A stretch of DNA of 64,000 nucleotides from Sulfurimonas sp. (GTDB lineage: Bacteria; Campylobacterota; Campylobacteria; Campylobacterales; Sulfurimonadaceae). Location: positions 310,001-374,000 of the forward strand of contig NZ_CP093396.1 of NCBI RefSeq assembly GCF_029027405.1, written 5' to 3'. Position 1 is the first letter of the stretch; the number at the start of each line of letters is the position of its first letter. Positions 51,893 to 60,052 of the stretch are shown piece by piece. The notes below the pieces were generated by a model. It saw only the letters and a list, made by a program, of their open reading frames with translations, made no database searches and had not been told where the DNA came from. Position numbers and translations under genes: made by a program.

Positions 51893-53293
51893 ATGAAACT
51901 TAGAGTAGAAAATCTTGCAAAAATAAAAGAAGCAGAAGTAGAAGTAAAAAACCTAACTCTTTTTGTTGGGCAAAATTCTACTCATAAAAGTTATATGGCT
52001 CATGTTATTTATGAGTTTTATAAAGAAGTATCTAATTTAAAAGACAATTATGGGATATTTTCTAGATTTGGAGCATTTATTTCTAAAAAAGTTCAACAGC
52101 AATATAAAAATGAAATTGAATACTTATTGTCTTTAAGAAGAGAGTTGACAGAAGAAATAGAAGAACGACAAATTGATGTGGATGAATGGCAAGATGAAGA
52201 GTACACAAGACTAAAGATATTTATAAATAAAGAAGATGAAAAATTAGTTGTTTTTTTTAATGATATACTTGATTTATTACTAACGGAATTAACTAAAAAA
52301 ATTAATAATAGTTTTAATGTTGATAAAGAAATTTTAAAAAATTTATATATAGAGAATATGATGAAAATTTTGGATAGAGAATTTTTGTCTATTGCTTTTT
52401 CAACTCCTTTATCTCATTTTGAAGAAGAGCATGAAGAAGTTAGTTATAAAATAATTAATAATATAGTGAATTTCTTTTTAGATAATTTACATAAAAAATT
52501 AAATAATTATCATTCGTCATATTATTTTCCTGCTTCGAGAACAGGTTTTGTTTTAACTTTAGATGAAATATATGCTGGAATATTTAGAGATAAGTTTAGA
52601 GGTCAAGTAAGTGCAACAAGGTTAGGCGAACCAACTATTGACTTTATACAAACTTTTGCAGATATTAAAACAGGAAAAATTAACGAAAAAAATCTTTTTT
52701 CTTTTTTTAGTATAGATAAAAAAAATAGTGCAACTAGTGAAAAACTAATTAGTTTTCTTGAAAACAACATTATTAAGGGAAAAATAAAAGAGCAAAAAAA
52801 TGAACAAGATTATACTAATTATTATCTTAGTGTCAACGGAATAGATTTAGAATTACACTTAGCATCATCTGCAACTTTAGAGACATTACCATTTATAGTT
52901 TTTTTAAGAAATATAGAAAAATTATCAAAAACAATTTTTGTAATTGAAGAACCAGAAGCACACTTACACCCTAAAGCACAAATTCAAATGGCTAAATTTA
53001 TCATTATGTTATCAAATGCTGGTGCTAAAGTTTTGGTTACAACTCATAGTGATTATATTTTAAATGAAATAAACAATTGTATTAAACTTAATTCATTAGA
53101 AGAAAAAAATGAATTTGCTATTTCAAAAGATGATGTTTCAGCTTATTTATTTAAGAATGAAGAAAATGAGACAACAGTTAAAGCACTTGATATAGATAAA
53201 TTTGGAATAGCGAATGATAACTTTGATGAAGTCCTTGATGAACTATTAGATAAAAGTAGTGAACTTAGTGAGAGAATATTAGATAATGATTGA
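51893..53293 (+). CDS. OLD/AAA_15-type ABC-like ATPase (candidate defence ATPase)
   Basis: A 466-residue protein. LRVENLAKIKEAEVEVKNLTLFVG begins an ABC/SMC-like ATPase; the Walker A is GQNSTHKS at residues 26-33, with histidine where glycine is usual. A helical insert follows, then YYFPASRTGFVLTLDEI, LASSATLETLPFIV (signature-like), Walker B FVIEEPEAHLHPKAQ, and H-switch TTHSDYILNEI. The C-terminus has DIDKFGIANDNFDEVLDELLDK. It starts directly after the aminotransferase stop and overlaps the next gene by 8 bases. Related ATPases partner nucleases in anti-phage systems; that role is inferred. Confidence 0.72.
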   Translation: MKLRVENLAKIKEAEVEVKNLTLFVGQNSTHKSYMAHVIYEFYKEVSNLKDNYGIFSRFGAFISKKVQQQYKNEIEYLLSLRRELTEEIEERQIDVDEWQDEEYTRLKIFINKEDEKLVVFFNDILDLLLTELTKKINNSFNVDKEILKNLYIENMMKILDREFLSIAFSTPLSHFEEEHEEVSYKIINNIVNFFLDNLHKKLNNYHSSYYFPASRTGFVLTLDEIYAGIFRDKFRGQVSATRLGEPTIDFIQTFADIKTGKINEKNLFSFFSIDKKNSATSEKLISFLENNIIKGKIKEQKNEQDYTNYYLSVNGIDLELHLASSATLETLPFIVFLRNIEKLSKTIFVIEEPEAHLHPKAQIQMAKFIIMLSNAGAKVLVTTHSDYILNEINNCIKLNSLEEKNEFAISKDDVSAYLFKNEENETTVKALDIDKFGIANDNFDEVLDELLDKSSELSERILDND

Positions 53294-53723
53294 AAAATTG
53301 AATTCTATTTTTCATTCTGCAACAGAGTGCAGGGAAAGAGGATATCCTTGTGCAATGGCTAAGAAAAATGTTAAAAAATTTTATAAGCCAGATGATGGAA
53401 TAAAAGATAAAGATTTAGAGCAAAAACTTTTTACAGAACATCCACCTATGCTTAGTGATTGTGTAGCAGTATATGATGAGAGTAAAGTAGCAATTATTGA
53501 AATAAAGTGTGCCAAAGTAACAAATAGCATAATAAAAGGTGTTATTAAAAAATTAACAAATACATCTAAAATAATAACAAATAAAGAAGTAGTTGTAACA
53601 AAGTATATGCTATTGTACAAAAAATTTGAAGATAAACAGATAAATAAGATTTTAAGTACAAAAAGAATAGATGGAAAGCCTATAATTAGTAAAAAATATG
53701 AAAATAAAGCAATAGCAATTTAA
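53286..53723 (+). CDS. Small PD-(D/E)XK-like protein paired with the ATPase
   Basis: A 145-residue basic protein that I do not match to a family. PPMLSDCVAVYDESKVAIIEIKCAK contains D58 and E72-I-K74, the spacing and strand context of a PD-(D/E)XK nuclease. An N-terminal part has two cysteines (ECRERGYPCAMAKKNVKKF). It overlaps the ATPase gene by 8 bases and ends 9 bases before hom. Pairing with the ATPase suggests an effector nuclease controlled by it. Confidence 0.55.
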   Translation: MIEKLNSIFHSATECRERGYPCAMAKKNVKKFYKPDDGIKDKDLEQKLFTEHPPMLSDCVAVYDESKVAIIEIKCAKVTNSIIKGVIKKLTNTSKIITNKEVVVTKYMLLYKKFEDKQINKILSTKRIDGKPIISKKYENKAIAI

Positions 53724-53732
53724 GGAAAAATA

Positions 53733-54992
53733 ATGGTAAAAGTTGGAATAATCGGTGTTGGAACTGTTGGAACAAGTGTAGCTAAAATACTAAAAGAAAA
53801 TGCTGATATTATTTCTGCTCGTGCAGGACAAGAGATAATTGTAAAAAGTGGAGTCGTTAGAAACCTAAAAAAAGATAGAGGTTTAGACATCAAACTTACA
53901 GATAATGTAGATGATATTTTAAATGATGAAGAGATTGATGTAGTAGTAGAGCTTATGGGTGGAGTTGAAGAGCCATTTGAAATCGTAAAACGAGCATTAA
54001 AAAGCGGTAAAGCAGTTGTAACTGCGAACAAAGCACTTTTAGCATATCATCGTTATGAATTACAAGCAATAGCTAAAGATATAGCTTTTGAGTATGAAGC
54101 ATCTGTTGCTGGAGGCATTCCAATCATCAATGCTCTTAGAGATGGTTTATCTGCAAATCATATAGAGTCAATTGTTGGAATCATGAATGGAACTTGTAAC
54201 TATATGATGACTAAGATGACAAATGATGGTGTTGATTATGACTCTATCTTAAAAGAAGCACAAGATTTAGGTTATGCAGAAGCTGACCCTTCGTTTGATG
54301 TTGGTGGTTACGACGCTGCTCATAAACTTCTTATCTTAGCATCTATTGCTTATGGCATAGATGCTAAACCTGAAGATATCTTAATAGAAGGCATTCAAAA
54401 TGTGAGTCAAGATGACATAGCCTTTGCTAAAGAGTTTGGTTATGCCATAAAACTTTTAGGAATCGCAAAAAAAGATGCTAATGAAGTAGAGCTTAGAGTT
54501 CATGCTTGTTTGATTAGTAAAGATGAAATGATAGCAAAAATAGATGGTGTTATGAACGCTATTAGTGTTGTTGGCGATAAAGTTGGCGAAACGCTGTATT
54601 ATGGACCAGGAGCTGGTGGAGATGCAACTGCAAGCGCGGTTGTTGCAAATATTATAGATATAGCAAGAAGTGGAAAGTCTGCTCCGATGCTAGGCTTTGA
54701 TAAGGCTTTTGATGGTAAGCTTACCTTAAAAGCGACAGATGATATAAACTCAAAATACTACCTTCGTATAAATGTTTCGGATAAGGCAGGAGTTCTAGCA
54801 AAAATTACTAAAATATTTGAAGATAATAATATTTCAATAGAAACGATGCTTCAGCGCCCATCTTTAGCATCTTCTGCAAACTTACTGATTTCTACTCATA
54901 TTGCATTAGAAAAAGATATTCAAAAAATGATAAAAGATATGGAAGCTTTAGAGTTTGTAAACTCAACTCCTGTAATGATTAGAATAGTTTAA
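53733..54992 (+). CDS. hom: Homoserine dehydrogenase
   Basis: A 419-residue NAD(P)-dependent enzyme that reduces aspartate semialdehyde to homoserine for threonine and methionine. VGIIGVGTVGTSVAKIL is the cofactor site, VVTANKALLAYH and EASVAGGIPIINALRDGL follow, GYAEADPSFDVGGYDAAHKL is the catalytic region, and an ACT domain (LRINVSDKAGVLAKITKIF) gives probable threonine feedback. AAGGAAA site ahead of the ATG. In campylobacters it follows the aminotransferase directly; here 1.8 kb is inserted. Confidence 0.96.
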   Translation: MVKVGIIGVGTVGTSVAKILKENADIISARAGQEIIVKSGVVRNLKKDRGLDIKLTDNVDDILNDEEIDVVVELMGGVEEPFEIVKRALKSGKAVVTANKALLAYHRYELQAIAKDIAFEYEASVAGGIPIINALRDGLSANHIESIVGIMNGTCNYMMTKMTNDGVDYDSILKEAQDLGYAEADPSFDVGGYDAAHKLLILASIAYGIDAKPEDILIEGIQNVSQDDIAFAKEFGYAIKLLGIAKKDANEVELRVHACLISKDEMIAKIDGVMNAISVVGDKVGETLYYGPGAGGDATASAVVANIIDIARSGKSAPMLGFDKAFDGKLTLKATDDINSKYYLRINVSDKAGVLAKITKIFEDNNISIETMLQRPSLASSANLLISTHIALEKDIQKMIKDMEALEFVNSTPVMIRIV

Positions 54993-55003
54993 AGGAGAAG
55001 AGC

Positions 55004-57073
55004 ATGGATAATATTCAAACAATAGATAGTGTATGTACTTACTGTGGGGTTGGCTGTGATATAGCAGCGAATGTCAATACCGATACTAACAAGATTGAAA
55101 AAATATTTGCCCATGCAGATGGAGTTGTTTCTCAAGGTAAACTTTGTATAAAAGGTAAATATGGCTATGACTTTGTAGATTCTCCAGATAGACTTAGAAT
55201 ACCAAGAATTAAAAAAAGTTTTTTAGAGAAAAATCCAACAATAAAAAATGTAATAAGCTCAAAACTTGTAGATTTTAATGATGAATGGTATGAGTGTGAT
55301 TTAGAATCAGCTACAACGGCAACAACACTCAAACTAAAAGAGATACAAGAAAACTATGGTAGAAAAGCAGTTTGTTCTATTGGTGGGGCTAGAACTTCTT
55401 GTGAAAGTTCATATCTTTTTCAAAAGTTTACTCGCCATACTTTAAACTCTCCTCATGTTGATAATTGTGCAAGAGTTTGTCACTCTCCTTCTCTTAGTGG
55501 TATGAGAAGAACTATCGGTGAAGGTGCTGCTACAAATCCTTATAATGATATCTATAACACAGAGTTTATGATTGTTATAGGATCAAATACAACAGAAGCA
55601 CACCCAATCATAGCGAATCGTATCCTTGATGTTGCTAGAAAAGATGATAATTTAGCTGTTTTTGATGTTAGAGAAATTAAGCTTCATAGAACAGCAAAAT
55701 ACAAAGCAATTATCCCTCATGAAGCTAACCTTCTTGTTTTAAATATGTTAGCTTATGTCATTATAGATGAAGAGCTATATAGTGAAGATTTTATAGAAAA
55801 TAGAACAAATGGTTTTGAAGAGTTTAAAGAAAGCATTATGAGTGACCCTTTTGCAAATCCTGAATATTTTAATGAAATAGAAGGTTATGAATACCTTTGT
55901 AAAATGATAAGAAAAGTTGCACGGGAATATGCACTTAAAAAATCAATGATTTTTTGGGGCTTAGGAATCACTGAGCATTTGGACGGTTCTTATGCAGTTA
56001 TGGCTATAACTCATCTTGCTTTAATGACAGGAAATGTTGGAAAACAAGGAGCAGGTCTTATGCCTCTTCGTGGTCAAAACAATGTTCAAGGAACCTGTGA
56101 TATGGGAATGCTTCCTTATTATGCACCTGATTATCAAGAGCCAAAAGAAGTTGGTCTTATGACTCCTCAGCTTGTTGATGAGATGCTCCAAGGAAGGGTT
56201 AAAGCTATTTTAAATATTGGAGAAGATTTAACTCATATACATCCAAACCTAAATAAAATAGATAGAGCCTTAGAAAAAGTAGAACTAATAATGGTCCAAG
56301 AACTTTTTATGACAGATGTTGCACAAAGAGCAGATATTGTTATAGGTGTAAAATCAGCTTATGAAAAAACTGGTGTTTATGTAAATGCTATGCGTAGGCT
56401 GCATCTTAGCCAACCGCTTGTTAAAAGTGATCTTCCAGATGACTGGGAAGTTTTACAGATGCTAGATAACAAGATGGGTGGAACCTATAACTACAAAAAC
56501 TCAAATGAGATTTGGGATGAAGTAAGAGAAGTAGCATATCGTCGTTTTAGTGGTGCTTCATATCTCAGACTAGAGCGACATAGAAAACGAGGTTTACAGT
56601 GGCCTGTCCATACAGAAGATACACCAATCCTTCATCAGTTGGACTTTAGAACAGAAGATGGACTCGGACAGTTTTTATATAAGCAGTATAAGCTTCGTGG
56701 AATGATACAAGAGATAACTACAAACACGCTAACAGGTTATCACCTAACAACAGGAAGAACACTATCCCAGTATAACAATGCTTCTCAAAGTTCAAGAACA
56801 CATAGTTTAAATAAAAGATATAGTGAAGATATCTTACTTGTAAATGAAAATGATGCAGCCGACTTTACGGCACAAAGAGTTATCTTAAAAACAGAGTTTG
56901 GTCAAACAACTCCACTAACAATAAAACTGACAAAAAAGATACAACCAAAGACTTTATTTGTAACTTTCCACCACGCAAAATCAAAAATAAATGCCCTATT
57001 TGGAGACAAGTGTGATGAACTAATAATGACTGCTGCGTTTAAATCTATTAAGGTTGAGGTTATTAACTGCTAA
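55004..57073 (+). CDS. Formate dehydrogenase-like molybdopterin oxidoreductase, alpha subunit
   Basis: A 689-residue cytoplasmic-type (no Tat signal) bis-MGD enzyme. A single [4Fe-4S] cluster is bound by CTYCGVGCDIAANV and GKLCIKGKYG. NCARVCHSPSLSGMRRTIGEGA holds the active-site cysteine (not selenocysteine), and GSNTTEAHPI, GITEHLDGSYAV and PLRGQNNVQGTCDMG are typical of FdhF/FdhA enzymes; GMIQEITTNTLTGYHLTTGR begins the C-terminal cofactor-binding domain. No beta, gamma or maturation genes adjoin it. It starts 11 bases after hom. Formate is the probable but unproven substrate. Confidence 0.82.
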   Translation: MDNIQTIDSVCTYCGVGCDIAANVNTDTNKIEKIFAHADGVVSQGKLCIKGKYGYDFVDSPDRLRIPRIKKSFLEKNPTIKNVISSKLVDFNDEWYECDLESATTATTLKLKEIQENYGRKAVCSIGGARTSCESSYLFQKFTRHTLNSPHVDNCARVCHSPSLSGMRRTIGEGAATNPYNDIYNTEFMIVIGSNTTEAHPIIANRILDVARKDDNLAVFDVREIKLHRTAKYKAIIPHEANLLVLNMLAYVIIDEELYSEDFIENRTNGFEEFKESIMSDPFANPEYFNEIEGYEYLCKMIRKVAREYALKKSMIFWGLGITEHLDGSYAVMAITHLALMTGNVGKQGAGLMPLRGQNNVQGTCDMGMLPYYAPDYQEPKEVGLMTPQLVDEMLQGRVKAILNIGEDLTHIHPNLNKIDRALEKVELIMVQELFMTDVAQRADIVIGVKSAYEKTGVYVNAMRRLHLSQPLVKSDLPDDWEVLQMLDNKMGGTYNYKNSNEIWDEVREVAYRRFSGASYLRLERHRKRGLQWPVHTEDTPILHQLDFRTEDGLGQFLYKQYKLRGMIQEITTNTLTGYHLTTGRTLSQYNNASQSSRTHSLNKRYSEDILLVNENDAADFTAQRVILKTEFGQTTPLTIKLTKKIQPKTLFVTFHHAKSKINALFGDKCDELIMTAAFKSIKVEVINC

Positions 57074-57078
57074 TAATA

Positions 57079-57107
57079 TTGACACATCATTTTGATTGAT
57101 GTATAAT
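57079..57107 (+). promoter_or_regulatory. Consensus sigma70 promoter of relB-yafQ
   Basis: TTGACA (57079-57084), 17 bases, TATAAT (57102-57107): a full-consensus promoter starting six bases after the fdhA-like stop. The spacer contains an ACATCA/TGATGT inverted repeat. Confidence 0.7.
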
Positions 57108-57123
57108 AATACTATAGTATTAT
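57106..57123. promoter_or_regulatory. Likely RelB operator, perfect 18-bp palindrome
   Basis: ATAATACTATAGTATTAT, a perfect palindrome overlapping the end of the -10 box and the transcription start, 13 bases before the relB ATG. The position is ideal for autorepression by the ribbon-helix-helix antitoxin. Confidence 0.65.
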
Positions 57124-57136
57124 CAAGGAGTGTGTT

Positions 57137-57382
57137 ATGTTAGCAATAAGAGAAACAACAAGTATAAAACTTGATAAGCAGATAAAAAAAGAAGCTAAAG
57201 AAGTTTTTGCAAAACTTGGCATAAGTATGGGTGACGCTGTAAATATGTTTTTAGCCCAAGTATCAATGACTAAAAGTATTCCGTTTGAGATGAAAATTCC
57301 AAACGAAGAAACTAAAAAAGTTTTTCAAGATATACTTAATGGAAAAAATATTGAAAAGTTTGATATTGAAGAACTTAAATAA
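57137..57382 (+). CDS. RelB/DinJ-family antitoxin
   Basis: An 81-residue antitoxin with an N-terminal ribbon-helix-helix DNA-binding domain (ETTSIKLDKQIKKEAKEVFAKLGISMGDAVNMFLAQ) and a C-terminal toxin-wrapping tail (NEETKKVFQDILNGKN). It is preceded by a consensus promoter, a perfect palindromic operator and an AAGGAG site, and followed after 3 bases by a YafQ-type toxin gene. Complete and apparently functional. Confidence 0.9.
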   Translation: MLAIRETTSIKLDKQIKKEAKEVFAKLGISMGDAVNMFLAQVSMTKSIPFEMKIPNEETKKVFQDILNGKNIEKFDIEELK

Positions 57383-57385
57383 TAA

Positions 57386-57652
57386 ATGAAACTAAAAAGA
57401 CATAAAAAGTTTATAAATGATTTAAGTAAAGTTAAATTTTCTAATTCACAATTTGAAAAATATATAAAGTATTTGGGATATTTTCTCAAAGATATTGAAT
57501 TGCCAACGGAATCAAAAAATCATCAGCTAAAAGGCGAGTATTTAGGTTTTAAAGAATTTCACTTAGGTGGTGATTTATTAGTAGTATATTATCAAAATGC
57601 AGATGAGATTATACTAGCGAGAATTGGAACTCATTCTAAACTTTTTAAGTAA
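57386..57652 (+). CDS. YafQ/RelE-superfamily mRNA interferase toxin
   Basis: An 88-residue RelE-fold toxin. LKRHKKFINDLSKVK opens it, NHQLKGEYLGFKEFHLGGDLLVVYY gives the central sheet with the H and D catalytic positions, and RIGTHSKLFK holds the YafQ-type C-terminal histidine. It should cleave ribosome-bound mRNA unless held by the RelB-type partner encoded 3 bases upstream. Intact. Confidence 0.9.
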   Translation: MKLKRHKKFINDLSKVKFSNSQFEKYIKYLGYFLKDIELPTESKNHQLKGEYLGFKEFHLGGDLLVVYYQNADEIILARIGTHSKLFK

Positions 57653-57667
57653 ACGAGGTTAAATAAT

Positions 57668-58357
57668 ATGAGTACAAACAAAAAAATAGCACTTTTTATA
57701 GATTGTGAAAATATAAGTCACAAACATATAGAAGTAATAATAGAAGAGTTGGCTAGTTATGGTGAAGTAAATATCCGTAAAGCTTATGGAGATTGGAAAA
57801 ACCCTTCTTTGAATGGTTGGAATGATAAATTATTTGATTATTCACTCGAGCCTATTCATCAACCTCCATATACAACAACTAAAAATGCGTCTGATATTAA
57901 AATGACTGTTGATATTATGAAAGTATTGTGTCAAAATAATAGTATTAATTATGTTGCATTAGCTACTAGCGATAGTGACTTTACACCACTTATAACAGAA
58001 ATAAAATCTCAGGGTATCCAAGTTATTGGGTTTGGAGAGGAAAAAACAAGTAATGTTTTACAAAAGGCTTGTAGTGAATTTATTGAAGTTGGTGTAAAAA
58101 TAGAAAGTAATAATATAGAAAAAAATAAGAAGTTGATAAATATACTTTTAAATGCAGTTCGTCAAAAAAAAGGGGATGATGATTTTGCCTATGTAGCAGA
58201 AGTTGGCACATATCTGAAAAATCAAAATTCTTCTCATGCAAATAAGTATGGCTTTAAAACATGGGGTGAAATTTTTAAAAACCTTAGTAGTGTTTTTGAG
58301 ATTAATATGCTAGAAAAGAATGGAAAAAGAAGTATAATGGTTGTAAAAATTAAATAG
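57668..58357 (+). CDS. NYN-domain RNase with LOTUS-like C-terminal domain
   Basis: A 229-residue protein. The NYN (LabA/DUF88) domain has the acidic active site in ALFIDCENISH (Asp at 12), NASDIKMTVDIM and ALATSDSDFTPLI. After residue 160, LINILLNAVRQKKGDDDFAYVAEVGTYL ... KTWGEIFKNL resembles an OST-HTH/LOTUS RNA-binding domain. NYN-LOTUS proteins are thought to act in RNA turnover. It lies between the toxin-antitoxin pair and yraN, 15 bases after the toxin, and may be part of the same insertion. Confidence 0.82.
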   Translation: MSTNKKIALFIDCENISHKHIEVIIEELASYGEVNIRKAYGDWKNPSLNGWNDKLFDYSLEPIHQPPYTTTKNASDIKMTVDIMKVLCQNNSINYVALATSDSDFTPLITEIKSQGIQVIGFGEEKTSNVLQKACSEFIEVGVKIESNNIEKNKKLINILLNAVRQKKGDDDFAYVAEVGTYLKNQNSSHANKYGFKTWGEIFKNLSSVFEINMLEKNGKRSIMVVKIK

Positions 58358-58367
58358 GCTAAATAAT

Positions 58368-58697
58368 ATGAGTCGAGCCAAAGGAAATGTAGCAGAAGAC
58401 AAAGCTTATAAGTTCCTTGATGAAAATGGCTTTATGATTGTAGAGCGAAATTTTTACTCTCGTTTTGGCGAGATAGATATTATCGCATCTAAAGATGAAG
58501 TCCTCCACTTTATTGAAGTAAAAAGTGGACTTGATTATGAGTCTGCTATCCAAAACATCACTCCTTCAAAACTTCGTAAATTTATAAAAACTCTAAATGT
58601 TTACATGAAAAAGAATGCTCTTGATGTTGATTTTAGTGTAGATGCTATTGTTATAACTCCTGAAAATATTGAGCTTGTAGAAAATATAACTTTTTAA
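58368..58697 (+). CDS. YraN family (UPF0102) nuclease-like protein
   Basis: A 109-residue protein. GNVAEDKAYKFLDENGFMIVERNF, FGEIDIIASKDEVLHFIEVKSG is the UPF0102 signature with the D...E-x-K of an endonuclease-like fold, and DVDFSVDAIVIT closes it. Its function is not established; a link to DNA processing is suspected. In campylobacters it follows hom; here fdhA-like, relB-yafQ and the NYN gene come between. Confidence 0.9.
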   Translation: MSRAKGNVAEDKAYKFLDENGFMIVERNFYSRFGEIDIIASKDEVLHFIEVKSGLDYESAIQNITPSKLRKFIKTLNVYMKKNALDVDFSVDAIVITPENIELVENITF

Positions 58698-58783
58698 AAT
58701 AAGATTTCTTTATTTAGGCTTAAGTTATTGGTAAAGAGTTATATATTATAATCTAATAATAGATATTTATAAGGCTTTATAAT

Positions 58784-60052
58784 TTGAAAAACGATATATA
58801 TTTAGATATTAAATTAAAAAAAAAGTATATATATATATTTATTTGTATAAGCTTTTTATTATTACTAAGTAAATATTTATACCTAGACAATAGTATAGAA
58901 AAAAATATAAATTTATTTTTAATTTTTTCTATACTGTTATTTGTAGTTCTTGCGCCAATCTACATGCTTTTTAGAGATATTAAACTAAAATCAGAAATAA
59001 ATAAAGAATTATTGGATATAGAGGAAAAAAATAGACTAGTTCCATTTGAGATAGCTATGGATTACTCTCAAGAAGCTATTCATTGGTTTACAAAAGATGG
59101 AAAATATATCTATGTAAATAATGCAACTTGTGAAATGGATGGATATTCTAAAGAAGAATTTAAAAATATGTATCTTAATGAGATTGACAAGAATTTTAAA
59201 AAAGAAGATGTGATGGCACTGATGCAAGAGATAATAGACACTCCCAATTGGTCAATAACATCTACACATACAAGAAAAGATGGAAAAGTAATCACATTAG
59301 ATATTACTGGGGATGGATTCAGATATAATAATAAAGACTATATCTGTGCTTTTGCAAGAAATATAACAAAAAAAGTAGAGTATGAGAAAAATATATCAAT
59401 CGTCAACAATAAGTTAAAAAAATCACTTAAAGAAAAAGAAATATTATTAAAAGAGATACACCATAGAGTAAAAAATAATATGGAAATAATTAATTCTATA
59501 CTTAATATACAAGTAAGAAGAGCAAAAAATGTTGAATTTACCAGTATAATTAATGAGGCTCAAAGTAGAATTCACACAATGGCTTTAGTTCATGAATATC
59601 TATATTTAGGATATGACCTCTCTTCTATTAACATTAAGTTATATATTACAAAACTATTATCAGATATAAAATCTTCATATTATGAAGAAGGCAAAGATAT
59701 AACAATAGATTTAAATATTGATTTATTTTACATGTCAATGGATAAATCTATACAGATAGGTATGGTTATAAATGAGATTTGTATAAATTCTTTTAAGTAC
59801 GCTTTTAAAGAGAATACTCTAAATTTACTGTGCATACATCTAGTTAAATCAGAAGACCATATAATTCTTAAGATTAGAGATAATGGAGATGGCTTAGAAA
59901 ATTTAGACATATTAAACAAGAGTGGTTCTATAGGGATGCAGTTGATTAAGTCAATAGTTGAAGATCAATTAAATGGAGAACTATTACATAGAAACAACAA
60001 TGGCTTGGAGTTTATAATTACATTTACAGTAGAAGGAGATAAAGATGAGTAA
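58784..60052 (+). CDS. PAS-domain sensor histidine kinase (HisKA_2 type)
   Basis: A 422-residue kinase starting at TTG. Two hydrophobic segments (YIYIFICISFLLLLSKYLYL and LFLIFSILLFVVLAPIYMLF) are followed by a PAS domain (AMDYSQEAIHWFTKDGKYIYVNN ... CAFARNITKK). The phosphoacceptor box is KEIHHRVKNNMEIINSIL with H226 and H227, typical of the HisKA_2 group, then N box NEICINSFKYAF and G box IRDNGDGLENL. No periplasmic sensor domain, so it senses the membrane or cytoplasm through PAS. It overlaps the regulator gene by 8 bases. Confidence 0.88.
   Translation: MKNDIYLDIKLKKKYIYIFICISFLLLLSKYLYLDNSIEKNINLFLIFSILLFVVLAPIYMLFRDIKLKSEINKELLDIEEKNRLVPFEIAMDYSQEAIHWFTKDGKYIYVNNATCEMDGYSKEEFKNMYLNEIDKNFKKEDVMALMQEIIDTPNWSITSTHTRKDGKVITLDITGDGFRYNNKDYICAFARNITKKVEYEKNISIVNNKLKKSLKEKEILLKEIHHRVKNNMEIINSILNIQVRRAKNVEFTSIINEAQSRIHTMALVHEYLYLGYDLSSINIKLYITKLLSDIKSSYYEEGKDITIDLNIDLFYMSMDKSIQIGMVINEICINSFKYAFKENTLNLLCIHLVKSEDHIILKIRDNGDGLENLDILNKSGSIGMQLIKSIVEDQLNGELLHRNNNGLEFIITFTVEGDKDE

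Noticed and set aside
51893-53723. Calling the ATPase-nuclease pair PARIS, Septu or Gabija.
   Set aside because: The second protein is only 145 residues with a PD-(D/E)XK-like pattern; it shows no DUF4435/TOPRIM, HNH or UvrD helicase features that define those systems.
53720-54031. A minus-strand 103-codon ORF opposite the start of hom, rich in Ser, Thr, Ile and Phe.
   Set aside because: Its composition is the usual antisense shadow of an AT-rich gene; hom on the plus strand is unambiguous.
55004-57073. A selenocysteine-containing formate dehydrogenase.
   Set aside because: The active-site position is an ordinary cysteine codon and no in-frame TGA interrupts the gene.
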